The translations under genes were made by a program, and so were the position numbers. Shown here one piece after another: positions 17,426-26,766 of a stretch of 64,000 nt of DNA. The notes beneath the pieces were generated by a model that worked only from the letters and a program-made list of their open reading frames with translations, had not been told where the DNA came from and did not search any database. Numbering within the stretch: position 1 is the first letter of the stretch; the number at the start of each line of letters is the position of its first letter. This stretch comes from Bradyrhizobium sp. CCBAU 53340 (GTDB lineage Bacteria > Pseudomonadota > Alphaproteobacteria > Rhizobiales > Xanthobacteraceae), in NCBI RefSeq assembly GCF_015291645.1, contig NZ_CP030055.1, positions 2,356,001 through 2,420,000 of the forward strand. Direction: 5' to 3'.

Positions 17426-18637
17426 ATGCCGAACTATCGCTATCGCGCGCTCAATGCCAACGGCGAACTGGTCTCCGGGGCCATCGCCGCGTCGGCGCCG
17501 GGCGACGTGGCGCAGCGGATCGAGCGGCTTGGCCTGGTGCTGGTCGACAACGTCACGCCGGAAGAGGGCGGTGCCGCGCGCGGCGCGCTCAGCATCTTCA
17601 ACAGGCCGAAGCCGGAGGACGTCACCATCTTCACCCGCGACCTTGCCCTGCTGCTGCGCGCCGGCGCCCGCATCAATGACGGCCTGGAACTGCTCGCCGC
17701 CGATCCGGATTTCGGACGGCTGCGGTCCGTCGTCGCCGACATCCGCGCGCGCGTCGTCTCCGGCGAGAGTTTCGGCGAGGCCTTGGCGAGGCATGAGGGC
17801 CTGTTTCCGCCGATGTATATCGCGCTGGTGCGGGTCGGCGAGGCCTCGGGGTCGCTGGACCATGTGCTGGAGGTGCTCGCCGGCGAACGCGCGCGCGGCG
17901 AGGCGCTGAGGCGGCGCCTGACGGACGCGATCCGCTATCCCCTCTTCGTGCTCGGCGCGGCCGGATGCGTGCTGCTGTTCTTCCTGACCTTCGTGCTGCC
18001 GCAGTTCGCCAGCGTCTTGCAGGATTTCGGCGCCAAGGTCGACCCGATCGTCGGTGTCTTCCTGAACATCTCCACGTTCCTGCGCAGCAATTCGGATGCG
18101 GTGCTGGCCGGTCTTGCGGCATTCATCGGGCTTGCCTGGCTGATGTTGCGGCAGGAGCGCATTCGTCGCGGCATCACCAGCGCATTCACGAAGGCGCCGG
18201 CGATCCGCAACGTGATGGGCGCCTACCGCACGGCGCTGTTCTGCCGCAATCTCGGCCTGCTGCTCGGCAGCGGCGTCAATCTCACCACCACGCTGCGCAT
18301 CCTCGTCGACATGATGGCAACGACCGGATCGTCCGCGGTCTGGAGCGAGGCCGCGGACCGTGTCCGCCACGGCTCGAAGCTTTCCGATGCGCTCGCCGAA
18401 ACCGAGGCGCTGCCGCCGATGGCGGTGCGCATGCTGAGACTGGGTGACGAGACCGGGCAGCTACCGATGCTGTCCGGCCGGGTCGCCGAATTCTACGAGG
18501 CCAAGCTGCAACGCATGCTCGACCGCGCGGTCGGCGTTGCCGGGCCTGCGGCGATCATCGCGATCTCGCTGGTCGTCGGCGGCCTGATCACATCGGTGAT
18601 GACGGCGCTGATGTCGGTAAGCCAGATTGTCGGTTAG
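17426..18637 (+). CDS. gspF: T2SS inner-membrane platform protein GspF
   Basis: Polytopic platform protein that couples GspE to the pseudopilus. 403 residues with the duplicated T2SSF domain: LFTRDLALLLRAGARINDGLELL-type first copy, membrane segments at about YPLFVLGAAGCVLLFFLTFVLPQ, a second cytosolic domain (FCRNLGLLLGSGVNLTTTL) and a final helix (AAIIAISLVVGGLITSVM). The ATG at 17426 follows AGGAACC; a GTG at 17414 is possible. Twenty-one bases after gspE. Confidence 0.94.
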   Translation: MPNYRYRALNANGELVSGAIAASAPGDVAQRIERLGLVLVDNVTPEEGGAARGALSIFNRPKPEDVTIFTRDLALLLRAGARINDGLELLAADPDFGRLRSVVADIRARVVSGESFGEALARHEGLFPPMYIALVRVGEASGSLDHVLEVLAGERARGEALRRRLTDAIRYPLFVLGAAGCVLLFFLTFVLPQFASVLQDFGAKVDPIVGVFLNISTFLRSNSDAVLAGLAAFIGLAWLMLRQERIRRGITSAFTKAPAIRNVMGAYRTALFCRNLGLLLGSGVNLTTTLRILVDMMATTGSSAVWSEAADRVRHGSKLSDALAETEALPPMAVRMLRLGDETGQLPMLSGRVAEFYEAKLQRMLDRAVGVAGPAAIIAISLVVGGLITSVMTALMSVSQIVG

Positions 18638-18675
18638 ACCGAGGATTGCTTGTACGGGAATGGGAGGGGCTTGAA

Positions 18676-19131
18676 GTGACCAGACATCCATCGTCGAGGC
18701 GCCGTTCGCGGCGCGAGGCCCGTGGAGAGGCCGGCTTCACCCTGGTCGAGATGCTCGTCGTCATCACCATCATCGGCATGATCATGGCGTTGGTGGGACC
18801 GCGAGTGCTGAACTATCTCAGCGAGTCCAAGGCCAAGGCGGCGAAGATCCAGATCGAGAGCTTCTCCAGCGCGCTCGATCTCTATTACCTCGATCTCGGC
18901 CGCTATCCGACCTCGAATGAAGGCCTGACAGGGCTGACGCGCAGCAACAACCAGGCCGGCTGGAACGGGCCATACTTGCGCGGTGGCGTGGTGCCGAACG
19001 ATCCCTGGGGCCACGGCTATGTCTATCGGTCACCGGGCGCGAACGCGCCTTACGAGATTATCTCGCTCGGATCAGACGGGCAGGAAGGCGGAAGTGGTAC
19101 GGCATCCGACATCGTCAGCGGCGCGCGCTGA
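18676..19131 (+). CDS. gspG: T2SS major pseudopilin GspG
   Basis: Main subunit of the pseudopilus. A basic leader ends at GEAG, with the cleavage point before FTLVEMLVVITIIGMIMAL and Glu at mature position 5, as required. The C-terminal globular part has the GspG signatures GRYPTSNEGL, WNGPYLRGGVVPNDPWGHGYVY and SLGSDGQEGG (calcium-loop region). GTG at 18676 is chosen as start since GGGAGGGG precedes it by about eight bases; an upstream TTG at 18646 has no such site. The end overlaps the start of gspH. Confidence 0.95.
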   Translation: MTRHPSSRRRSRREARGEAGFTLVEMLVVITIIGMIMALVGPRVLNYLSESKAKAAKIQIESFSSALDLYYLDLGRYPTSNEGLTGLTRSNNQAGWNGPYLRGGVVPNDPWGHGYVYRSPGANAPYEIISLGSDGQEGGSGTASDIVSGAR

Positions 19132-19603
19132 GCCGGCTCGTGATGCGCAAGTTCTGGACGCGCGAGGCTTTGCGCTGATCGAGATCCTGTGCGTGCTCGC
19201 GATCATCGGCCTGCTGGCGGCGATCATCCTGCCGGGAATCCCGCGCTCGACGACGCGGGCCAAGCTCGAGAGCTATGCGGTCGAGACCGCGGCTCTGCTG
19301 AAATCCGATCGTAACTCCGCGCTGCGTCGTCAGGTCAGGGTCGCAACTCTGGTGGATGCCGAGGCGCGCGCGATCCGCTCCGGCGTCACCGGGCAGACCA
19401 TCCGCCTGCCGCCCGACGTGGTCATGCAGGCGACGCTGGCCGCGCGCTGCGCCGATCGCGCCACCGGCCAATCGATCGATTTCTTTCCGTCGGGCATGTC
19501 GTGCGGCGGGACGATCGCGCTGGCACGGCCGGGCATGGGCTACGAGGTTCGGGTCAACTGGCTGACGGGAGGCATCGAGATTGTCCCGCAGAAGCTGCTC
19601 TAA
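19094..19603 (+). CDS. gspH: T2SS minor pseudopilin GspH
   Basis: Minor pseudopilin with a type IV-like leader: the cleavage site is at ARG before FALIEILCVLAIIGLLAAI, Glu at +5. The C-terminal part (SDRNSALRRQVRVATLVDAEARAIRSG; ...IDFFPSGMSCGGTIAL) fits the GspH beta domain. I choose GTG at 19094 (AGGAAGG five bases upstream), which overlaps gspG by 38 bases; the longer frame from 18983 is within gspG and is not a gene start. 169 residues. Confidence 0.85.
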   Translation: MVRHPTSSAARAEPARDAQVLDARGFALIEILCVLAIIGLLAAIILPGIPRSTTRAKLESYAVETAALLKSDRNSALRRQVRVATLVDAEARAIRSGVTGQTIRLPPDVVMQATLAARCADRATGQSIDFFPSGMSCGGTIALARPGMGYEVRVNWLTGGIEIVPQKLL

Positions 19604-19991
19604 CGGCGCCGCCGGCTTCACCCTGATCGAGACGCTGGTCGCGCTCGCGATCATCGCCATCGTGCTCGGAACCATCGGCTCGGTCATCTCGGTCACGACG
19701 AAAGGCACGCGCTCGATCGACCAGCACCTGGCGCTCTCCGGCACGGCGGAGACATTGCTTGCGGACCTGCCGGCGCGCGGGTTGCTGAAGCCCGGCCGGC
19801 AAAGCGGAGAGCTTGCCGGCAGCCGCTGGCGCGTCGACATCGCGCCGATGAACGTCGCCGGCGGCAACCCCGAGACCGACCGCTTCGTGCCGCTGGCGGT
19901 CAATCTGCGGCTCCAGCGCGCCGACGGCGCGGCGCTCCAGGTCACGACAGTGAAGCTGGTGCCGAGGCCGACGCAAGGGCCGCGCCAATGA
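19581..19991 (+). CDS. gspI: T2SS minor pseudopilin GspI
   Basis: Small minor pseudopilin (136 residues) of the tip complex. The leader cleavage site is at GAAG before FTLIETLVALAIIAIVL with Glu5. The start is probably TTG at 19581, eight bases after GGGAGG, so it overlaps gspH by 23 bases. The C-terminal domain is short and typical. Its stop overlaps the ATG of gspJ (ATGA). Confidence 0.88.
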   Translation: MSRRSCSNGAAGFTLIETLVALAIIAIVLGTIGSVISVTTKGTRSIDQHLALSGTAETLLADLPARGLLKPGRQSGELAGSRWRVDIAPMNVAGGNPETDRFVPLAVNLRLQRADGAALQVTTVKLVPRPTQGPRQ

Positions 19992-20692
19992 AACGTCTGC
20001 GCCGCGCGTTCGCGTCCGAGGCGGGCTTCACGCTGCTCGAGGTGCTGTTGGCGACGCTGCTGATGACCGTGATCCTGGGTGCGCTCGCAACCGTGACGGC
20101 GCAATGGCTGCCGAACTGGAATCGCGGCATCGCGCGGGTGCAGCGCGCGGAGCGCCTCGCCACCGGGCTCGATCGCATCGTCGCCGACCTCTCCGTCGCC
20201 GAGCAGATGACCGTGAACGGGAACGCCAGGGCGCCGCTGTTCGACGGCGCCGAATTGTCGGTGACGTTCCTGCGTACCGCGCTCGGCCCGAGCGCGCGTC
20301 CGGGCCTCGAATTCATCCGCCTGATCGAGAAGGCCGATGCTCAAGGGGTCGCTTTGGTGCGCGAGCGCGCGCCGTTCCAGCCGATGGCGACCGACGGGCA
20401 GATCCGCTTTGTCGACCAGGTGGTGCTGATCCGCGCGCCGTTCCGCGTCAGCTTTGCCTATGCCGGGCCGGACCGGAAGTGGCAGCCGACCTGGCGCGGC
20501 CAGGGGCAACTGCCGGATCGCATCCGCGTCACCGTGCGCGATGGCGCATCCGGCCAGGTGCTGGCGGTTTCGGCCGCGGTGCTGCCGCACATCACGGCGC
20601 CGGCCGAATGCGCGCGCGCCAAGAATCCGACGACCTGCGTGACGGCGGCCAGCCGGCCGCAACAGGCGCAAAAAGAGGAGCCGCAGCTGTGA
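19988..20692 (+). CDS. gspJ: T2SS minor pseudopilin GspJ
   Basis: Tip pseudopilin of 234 residues. Leader cleavage at SEAG before FTLLEVLLATLLMTVIL with Glu5. The mature domain includes LATGLDRIVADLSVAEQM and a beta-rich core (GAELSVTFLRTALGP; FVDQVVLIRAPFRVSFAYAG). It starts within the gspI stop (ATGA) and ends within the gspK start (GTGA), so it is translationally coupled on both sides. Confidence 0.9.
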   Translation: MKRLRRAFASEAGFTLLEVLLATLLMTVILGALATVTAQWLPNWNRGIARVQRAERLATGLDRIVADLSVAEQMTVNGNARAPLFDGAELSVTFLRTALGPSARPGLEFIRLIEKADAQGVALVRERAPFQPMATDGQIRFVDQVVLIRAPFRVSFAYAGPDRKWQPTWRGQGQLPDRIRVTVRDGASGQVLAVSAAVLPHITAPAECARAKNPTTCVTAASRPQQAQKEEPQL

Positions 20693-21603
20693 GTTGCGGG
20701 GCGCATGGTCGCGACGCGTTGCGCGATGACCGCGGCTTTATCGTCGTCGTGGTGCTCTGGATGCTGGCGGCGCTCGCCACGCTCGCGCTGATCTACCTGA
20801 CCTATGTCGCGAACACCGCGGTCACCGTCGCCGTCAACACCGACCGGTTGCAGGCCGATGCGCTGATGAACGCCGGCCTCGAGCTTGCGGCCTATCGGCT
20901 GACTGCGCAGGACGAAGCGACGCGCCCGACCAGCGGAACCTTCAATGCCCGCGTCGGCGCGGGCCGCGTGGCCGTGACGTTCCGTTCGGAGGCGGCGCGC
21001 ATCGATCTCAACATGGCGCCGAAGGCCGTCCTCGCCGGCCTGATGACCGGGCTCGGCGTCTCGGCGTCGGATGCGCCTGACTACGCCGACAGGATCCTGG
21101 CGTGGCGGTCGTCCACGGAGCCCGGCGTGGACAATCCCGAGGACTCCTTCTACCGCACGCTCGGCGCGCCCTATCTGCCGCGCCACGCGCCGTTTCCGCA
21201 CAGCGACGAACTGTGGCTGGTGCGCGGCATTCCGCCTGCCGTGATCGGGCGCATGCTGCCCTTCGTCACCGTGTTCAGCAACATGCGCACGGTGAACGTG
21301 CTCGATGCCGCCCCGCAAGTGGTGGCGGCGTTGCCCGGCATGACGCCGGAGACGCTGCAACAATTGCTGCGGAACCGCGCCGATCCCAGCGTCGATCCGC
21401 AGTCCCTGGTCGGGCTTGCCGGCAGCGCCAGTGCGACGATCGAGGGTGCGAAAGCCTACCGCCTGACGGTCGTCGCCGAAGCGCCCTCGCACCGGCAGAG
21501 CTCGGCCGAGATCGTCATCCTGCTTCTCGAAAGCGGCGATGAGCCCTATCGTGTATTGTCGTGGCACAACGCCTTCGACGGCTCGGCCGGAAAGCCTCTG
21601 TGA
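20689..21603 (+). CDS. gspK: T2SS minor pseudopilin GspK
   Basis: Large pseudopilin capping the pseudopilus. From GTG 20689 (GAGGAG eight bases upstream) it has 304 residues: leader, then RGFIVVVVLWMLAALATLALIYL, lacking the usual Glu5, as expected for GspK. The helical insert domain characteristic of the family is visible (RIDLNMAPKAVLAGLM; VNVLDAAPQVVAALPGMTPE, the helix-hairpin-helix-like part). The frame runs open far upstream to 20104, but that part is antisense to nothing and overlaps gspJ, so it is not coding. Confidence 0.9.
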   Translation: MSCGAHGRDALRDDRGFIVVVVLWMLAALATLALIYLTYVANTAVTVAVNTDRLQADALMNAGLELAAYRLTAQDEATRPTSGTFNARVGAGRVAVTFRSEAARIDLNMAPKAVLAGLMTGLGVSASDAPDYADRILAWRSSTEPGVDNPEDSFYRTLGAPYLPRHAPFPHSDELWLVRGIPPAVIGRMLPFVTVFSNMRTVNVLDAAPQVVAALPGMTPETLQQLLRNRADPSVDPQSLVGLAGSASATIEGAKAYRLTVVAEAPSHRQSSAEIVILLLESGDEPYRVLSWHNAFDGSAGKPL

Positions 21604-21604
21604 G

Positions 21605-22642
21605 ATGAGTTCGCTCAATTCCCTTCGCGCCATTTTCGATGCCTGGTCCGGTACGGTGGCCGGCGCCGCGGTTGCCGGGCTGGAGCGGATGGTGTCGCCG
21701 CGCCTGGTGCGGCTGGTCGAGGGCGAGACCGGCGCGTTCGCGTTGGAAGCCGCAAAGCCGGAGAACGCGCCCAAGGAGATCGCCTTCGACGACGGCAAGT
21801 TCACCGGCGCCAATCTCGCGCAGATCGTCCGCGGCTGCCGCGTCGAGATCGTGCTGCGGCCGGCGCGCTTCCTGTTCCGTCCGCTGGAGCTGCCGGCGCG
21901 AGCGGCCGATTTCCTCGACGGCATCGTGCGGGCGCAGATCGATAGGCTGACGCCGTGGAGCGCAGCCGAGGCCGTGTTCGGTTGCAGCGTGCCGGTGGCG
22001 CAAGGCGCAGAGAGTATCACCACGATGATCGCGGCCGCACCGCGCCGACTCGCGACGGGCTATGTCGAGGCGCTGTCCGGCTTTCATCCGTCCGCTATCG
22101 CGGTTCTGACCGAAACGCCTGAAGGCGGACGCATCAGGGTTTTCGAGCAGAAGTCGCGCGGCGCCATCGACCCCGTGCGGCTCAGCCAGACGCTGCAGAT
22201 CGTGCTCGGGTTTGCCGCGGTGACGGCCGTGCTCGGCTCGGTCGTCGCGGGCTATCTGGCCGACAGCCTGAGCGCGCAGGAGAACGAGCTCGAACGACAG
22301 ATCGCCCAACGCCGCGCCGCGATCCGCGGCGCCGATGGCGGCGAGCGCTCGCCGCTGGCGCTTCTGGAGCGGCGCAAATACGACACGCCGGCGAGCGTGA
22401 TCGTGCTGGAATCGCTGAGCCGCCTGTTACCGGATCATACCTACGTCACCGAGATGCATCTGACCGGCAACAAGCTGCAGATCGCGGGCATCACCCGCGA
22501 TGCGCCCTCGCTGATCCCGCTGATCGAGCAGTCCCAGCATTTCACGCGCGCGACCTTCTACGCCCCGACGACGCGCGGCCCCTCCGATCCCGGCGAGCGC
22601 TTCCACATCGAGGCGCAGGTCGAGCCGAGGAACGCGCCATGA
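21605..22642 (+). CDS. gspL: T2SS inner-membrane protein GspL (PilN-like end)
   Basis: Bitopic platform protein that recruits GspE and pairs with GspM. 345 residues from ATG 21605: a cytosolic actin-like part (EIVLRPARFLFRPLELPARAADFL), one membrane helix (ALGSVVAGYLAD region, about residue 210) and a short periplasmic PilN/Fimbrial-assembly-type domain (VIVLESLSRLLPDHTYVTEMHL). One base separates the gspK stop from the start; the stop overlaps gspM (ATGA). Confidence 0.88.
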   Translation: MSSLNSLRAIFDAWSGTVAGAAVAGLERMVSPRLVRLVEGETGAFALEAAKPENAPKEIAFDDGKFTGANLAQIVRGCRVEIVLRPARFLFRPLELPARAADFLDGIVRAQIDRLTPWSAAEAVFGCSVPVAQGAESITTMIAAAPRRLATGYVEALSGFHPSAIAVLTETPEGGRIRVFEQKSRGAIDPVRLSQTLQIVLGFAAVTAVLGSVVAGYLADSLSAQENELERQIAQRRAAIRGADGGERSPLALLERRKYDTPASVIVLESLSRLLPDHTYVTEMHLTGNKLQIAGITRDAPSLIPLIEQSQHFTRATFYAPTTRGPSDPGERFHIEAQVEPRNAP

Positions 22643-23244
22643 AACCCAACATGCAAGCCACCATCGGCAGCGTCAACGCCGCAAGCGGAAACGGCGTGAC
22701 GCGGGCGCTGACCTCCTCGCCGCTGATCGCCGTGACGCTCTACCTCGCGGTGACATGCGGGCTCTTGCTGATGGCGGGCCTGTCGATTGCCGACGTGATC
22801 GCCCACCGCCAGGCCCTGGCGCAGACCTCCGACCTGCTCGACCAGCTGCGCGGCCGCAAGGGCGCCGCCAAGAACGCCGCGGACCTGTCAGCCGAGCACC
22901 CCGGCACGCCGTTCCTGGAAGGGCCGACGGTGACGGTGGCCGGTGCCAATCTGTTGCAGCGGGTCGCAACTGCCGTCGGCAATGTCGGCGGCTCGGTGCA
23001 ATCCTCGCAGGTCGACGTGACAGGGGCGCAGACCAAGGACGGCTTCGTCGGCCTCGTGGTGAGCTGCGAGCTGGAGCAGCCCGCGCTGCAAAAGGTGCTC
23101 TACGATCTCGAGGCGGGCATGCCGTTCCTGTTCGTCGACCAGCTCGACGTCCAGGTGCCGCAGACTACGACCTTGAACGAGGCCGGTACCGACCGCGTCA
23201 GGGTGATTCTGGGTGTTTCCGGGCAGTGGCAGGCGGGGAAATAG
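22639..23244 (+). CDS. gspM: T2SS protein GspM, type b
   Basis: Inner-membrane partner of GspL, last gene of the plus-strand gsp operon. 201 residues with an N-terminal cytosolic tail, one membrane helix (LIAVTLYLAVTCGLLLMAGLSI), a coiled-coil-like stretch and a ferredoxin-like periplasmic domain (LLQRVATAVGNVGGSVQSSQVD; VVSCELEQPALQKVLYDLEAGMP). This matches the GspM_II/type b domain. No gspN or gspC follows; the only candidate is the separated gene at 6184. Confidence 0.88.
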   Translation: MKPNMQATIGSVNAASGNGVTRALTSSPLIAVTLYLAVTCGLLLMAGLSIADVIAHRQALAQTSDLLDQLRGRKGAAKNAADLSAEHPGTPFLEGPTVTVAGANLLQRVATAVGNVGGSVQSSQVDVTGAQTKDGFVGLVVSCELEQPALQKVLYDLEAGMPFLFVDQLDVQVPQTTTLNEAGTDRVRVILGVSGQWQAGK

Positions 23245-23913
23245 GACTCTGGTGCCGGATGATGGCAAGCGCACCGAAACTAGTTTGTGCCGCAAGATTA
23301 CCGGGCACGATCGCGGCATCGCGCGAGAAAATTTCAAGAGAGCCTCGATGTGGGTGGCTGAGAACGACGGGACTGGTGGCGAGGTGCGCAGTGCACGGCG
23401 CGGCTTAGATTTGGACGTGCGTCCTCCAAGCAGCTCGCTCCCCGGTGGTAACCCGTTCAAGGCGGTACCGCTCTGGGACGCTCAGCGGGACGCACGAGCG
23501 CCAGATATTATCCGCCGGGCGCTCTCCGTCACCTCGTGCGCTCGCTGCGTCTCCGGTCAAAGCGCTCGCTCGCCGCCACTGGTTTAGCTTCACTCGAGGC
23601 GCCGCCACCGCCGGTGTTGCTAATCGGGGGCTTTGATCGACAGGGCCGGCGTGATCGCGATTCTCGTCAACCGCCCTGACCAGAAAATCCTTCGCCTGCC
23701 AAGGCGCGTCGCTCAAGGATTGTCGCTGACGTAGGTTCAGCCGCACCAGGTTACATTCAAGCACGCGATCGCCCGAGCAACTGGCGCGCAAGCCACCAAA
23801 ACATTCCGCCGCACCGCGCCTTTCGTGCCGCGCGCCACGCCGAAGAACGGCGAGTCGGAACGCTCCGACTATTGCCGCCAAGCATTGTGCTGACCTGTGG
23901 GCAGAGGTCACAT
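23245..23913. other. Gene-poor spacer after the gsp operon
   Basis: About 670 bases between gspM and the ligase-like gene (which points towards it). One open minus-strand frame (23405-23911, 168 codons) has no ribosome site and no recognisable similarity, so I do not call it. No terminator hairpin stands out. Confidence 0.4.
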
Positions 23914-25338
23914 TTAGTTTAAAGCACCGCCTTGGTGGCGATCGGAGGCCTTCGAAGAGGGCCTACTGGCCGCTTTGCAATCTGCGGCGCATGCGCTTAA
24001 CTCCTCAACTCGTCGCTTAGCTGCCAAGCTCATTCCCCCCGCGGTTCCCACGCCGAGGACGTACATCCAGCCTTCATGAAAGTCGAATAGGTGCGAGTTC
24101 GTGAGCGAGCTCGCTATATTTTGAACCACTACAAGCAATCCAACCCAACTTGCCGTCCCATGACCTCGAAAACTAACTAGGTGGTATAGCCACATGGCGT
24201 ACAATACGGCGACCCCGATCACCCCCCATTGAACAGCGACGTAGAGAGTCTGATTATGAGGATTTTTCGTTATTTCAACGCCAAGTCCCGATTTTCCAAC
24301 TGCATCACGTTGAAACAACTGTTCGATCGAGCCCGTCCCATTGCCGAGGAGGGGCGCGTTTGCAAAGAACCTGATTGATTTTTGCCAGTACTCAAGACGT
24401 AGCCCGGTAGAGAATGGGATATTCCGTTCTCGCGCTTTATTTACCGGGATATTTTGTTCGTATGACTGGTATTCAATCAGGATGTCATGGACACGAGTGC
24501 GTAGGTAAGAGGATGTAGACCAAACCATGGTCGCCGCCAGCACGATAACAAGGAGCAAGATTGCTGATTGGCGCCCGTTGCAGTGTTTTATCGTTAGAAC
24601 GATGAGCAGCGCTGGCAGGTAGACAAGTGCGGACCGAGCTGAAGCGACGAAGGCCATATTTGCGAAGAAGCCCAGTGCCAGGACGGCAACCGCGGTCGCC
24701 GTGGCGTAGCGCCGCTGCCTGTACAAAATCGAGACGCAAGGCCAGATGCCCACCATACAAAGCGCAAACTCTTGACTTTGATCAATATAGTTCTTGACCG
24801 GCACTCCTTCGCTTGCTGTGGCCGTCAATTTCAAGCCCGGTGCAAATAGCACAATCCAAGAGAGGATCATCAACAATACGCATGAGACAAAAAACGCGAT
24901 GAAAACCCAATGGCCGCGTCGCGAGAGATGAAAATGGTGAACGAGGAACGGTATTACGAGCAACTTCGCAACCGGCTTAACTCCTAGAATCCTCGCCTGC
25001 CACGGTACGTCCGCCCAAAGCGTTCCGAGCACCGCGACCAGAAATAAAATAATTGGGAGTAAGCAAATTGGCCGCGATATAAGATGAAGGAATGCGCCCA
25101 CATCCAATGATGGAAGCCGCGGAACCTGGACAAGGAACCAAAAGCCTAGTGAAATGTAAAAGCCGCTTGTCGACCAGGGCAACAGCGCAACTGTCAAAAC
25201 AGCGAACAAATCAGTATAGAAGAGCGAATCCTGTGATTTAACCAACCATTTGTCTGAGGAGTACCTTAGAGCTTTTTGTCGAATGCTGGTCGTCTGAATC
25301 ATCTCCAAAGTACCGTCTCCGGACATAAGGTGGTTCAT
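23914..25338 (-). CDS. O-antigen ligase/polymerase-like membrane protein (WaaL/Wzy_C)
   Basis: Predicted inner-membrane protein of 474 residues with about ten to twelve hydrophobic segments, resembling the O-antigen ligase family that attaches polymer to lipid A-core, or Wzy polymerases. The large periplasmic loop includes RLEYWQKSIRFFANAPLLGNGTG and an NPHNQTLYVAVQWG segment; the (L)GNGTGS...H(N)xxL pattern is the signature of the Wzy_C domain. Base composition is lower in GC than the gsp cluster, consistent with transfer. The start is not certain (ATG 25338, 25326 or 25302); none has a clear ribosome site. No other glycan gene is adjacent. Confidence 0.8.
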   Translation of the reverse strand: MNHLMSGDGTLEMIQTTSIRQKALRYSSDKWLVKSQDSLFYTDLFAVLTVALLPWSTSGFYISLGFWFLVQVPRLPSLDVGAFLHLISRPICLLPIILFLVAVLGTLWADVPWQARILGVKPVAKLLVIPFLVHHFHLSRRGHWVFIAFFVSCVLLMILSWIVLFAPGLKLTATASEGVPVKNYIDQSQEFALCMVGIWPCVSILYRQRRYATATAVAVLALGFFANMAFVASARSALVYLPALLIVLTIKHCNGRQSAILLLVIVLAATMVWSTSSYLRTRVHDILIEYQSYEQNIPVNKARERNIPFSTGLRLEYWQKSIRFFANAPLLGNGTGSIEQLFQRDAVGKSGLGVEITKNPHNQTLYVAVQWGVIGVAVLYAMWLYHLVSFRGHGTASWVGLLVVVQNIASSLTNSHLFDFHEGWMYVLGVGTAGGMSLAAKRRVEELSACAADCKAASRPSSKASDRHQGGALN

Positions 25339-25399
25339 ACTAGTCTGATATTGTTACCGAACCAACAGTCTTCTGCTGGCTGTGTATGTTCATCCCGCT

Positions 25400-25790
25400 A
25401 ACATTCAGGAGGAGCCCAAAGACTGAGCCGGTCCCGGTTGTCTGAACAGAACTTCCGCGTCGATAATGGAGCGTTCGACGAACACGTTGTCCCGCCCGGC
25501 GGTGAACCGCGAGCCCTGATCGTGTTGAAGATGCCCGGCTTGCCATGACGGGCCAGGGCATCCTCTACTGTTGCCACGCAGAAGGTCGCCTCCATCGTGA
25601 TCGACAGCCGCCACGACAGAACCCGGCGTGCGAGATAGACGAAGCCGCGCGTCATCCGCCTGCTTGGTGATCGGCAACTCGTGTCCACGGTCGATCATCG
25701 CTTTGCGCTCAGCAGGCCGGCCTTGCTGAGCGCTCCTTACAAAAAATCGTTCTCCAGGGTCAGCTCGCCGATCTTGGCGTGCAGGTGTCG
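25400..25790 (-). pseudogene. Decayed IS3-family transposase (orfA end plus orfB pieces)
   Basis: Minus-strand fragments in different frames line up in order with an IS3-family transposase: HAKIGELTLENDFL (end of orfA), GLLSAKR then MIDRGHELPITKQA, RGFVYLARRVLSWRLSITME with VEDALARHGKPGIFNT, DQGSRFT-like HDQGSRFTAG and RDNVFVER. Large internal deletions and frameshifts separate the pieces; the DDE triad is not intact. The relic abuts an IS66 fragment at about 25790. Confidence 0.8.
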
Positions 25791-25792
25791 GC

Positions 25793-26020
25793 TCCCGCAA
25801 GGGTGCCGAAGGGCTCGCGGCCCTGGTAACTGAGATCATCCAGGCCGATCCGCTCTCCGGCGCCGTGTATGGGTTCCGCGCCAAGCCCGCCGATGGGGAG
25901 AAGCTGATCTATTGGGGCGGCACGGGTATGTGCCTGTTCGCCAAGCGGCTTGAGATCGGTCCGTTCTGCTGGCCCGACGTGCAGGACGACGTCATTCGCC
26001 CGACTGCGGCGCATCTATGA
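25793..26020 (+). pseudogene. IS66-family tnpB fragment
   Basis: 76 codons read in one frame starting SRKGAEGLAALVTEIIQ and including GEKLIYWGGTGMCLFAKRLE and FCWPDVQDD, the hallmark of the IS66 TnpB accessory protein. The N-terminal portion is missing at the junction with the IS3 relic; the natural C-terminus and stop are present. Non-functional. Confidence 0.82.
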
Positions 26021-26031
26021 TCCCGGTACGC

Positions 26032-26458
26032 ACAAGGCGATGCTGCTGGCCGAACAGGCGAACAGGCGCGTGCCGCGCGACTCGAGCAGATCATCAAAGA
26101 GCAGCGTAATCGCTTCCGCCGGGCCGAGACGCTGCCGGAGGACCAGTTGCTGCTCGGGCTGGAGGAGGTCGAGCAGGTCGAGACGAGCAGTGACGCCGCG
26201 ACCGATGCAGAACGGGCTGACGCGCTTCATTGCCCAATGCCGCATCGAGATGATTTCAGCGTCGTCGAGCACGCTATCCGCCAAACCGTGCTGAATCGAA
26301 GGAGCGCTCTGTTCGCTGGCTCAACGGCTGCGCCGAACATTGGGGCATCGTCACCTCACTGATCGAGACCTACAAGCTCATCGGCGTCGAATCCCACGCC
26401 TATCTCGCCGACGTCACGACCCGCATCGTCAACGGTGACCTTGCCCCACGGTCTTAAT
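26032..26458 (+). pseudogene. IS66-family tnpC fragment, frameshifted and truncated
   Basis: Downstream of tnpB in IS66 order. Segments RLEQIIKEQRNRFRRAETLPEDQLLLGLEE style (N-terminal TnpC), an IRQTVLNRRSALFAGS piece, then after a frameshift NGCAEHWGIVTSLIETYKL and SHAYLADVTTRIVNGDLAP of the C-terminal region are seen. The catalytic centre is deleted. The last codons and TAA lie at the left end of the intact IS3-type element, which marks its insertion in this relic. Confidence 0.82.
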
Positions 26459-26499
26459 CCAGTTTGAAGTTCGCTCTGGCCCATGACGAGGACCAGAGC

Positions 26500-26766
26500 A
26501 TGAAGCGAAGCCGGTTTACGGAAGAACAGATTATTGGGATTTTGAAGGAGCACGAGGCCGGTGTTTCGGTCGGCGATCTGTGCCGGAGGCATGGTGTGAG
26601 CGACGCCAGCATCTACAAATGGAAAGCGAAATTCGGCGGGATGGAGGTCTCGGAGGCCAAGCGGCTGAAGACGCTGGAGGACGAGAACACCCGGCTGAAG
26701 CGGCTGTTGGCCGACGCCATGCTAGACAATGCGGCCTTGAAGGATCTCCTGGGAAAGAAGTGGTGA
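26500..26766 (+). CDS. IS3-family transposase OrfA
   Basis: Helix-turn-helix protein of 88 residues starting [20 protein letters not shown], with the HTH segment [24 protein letters not shown] and a leucine-zipper-like end ([29 protein letters not shown]). It supplies end recognition when fused to OrfB. The frames overlap at GGGAAAGAAGTGGTGA (26751-26766). Confidence 0.92.
   Translation: MKRSRFTEEQIIGILKEHEAGVSVGDLCRRHGVSDASIYKWKAKFGGMEVSEAKRLKTLEDENTRLKRLLADAMLDNAALKDLLGKKW

Noticed and set aside
20104..20688. Upstream extension of gspK (about 195 codons)
   Set aside because: It overlaps gspJ in another frame and is Arg-rich; the GTG at 20689 with GAGGAG explains the gene.
23405..23911. 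Minus-strand frame of 168 codons after gspM
   Set aside because: No ribosome site, no recognised domain, and arginine/alanine-rich composition typical of chance frames; kept only as a spacer note.
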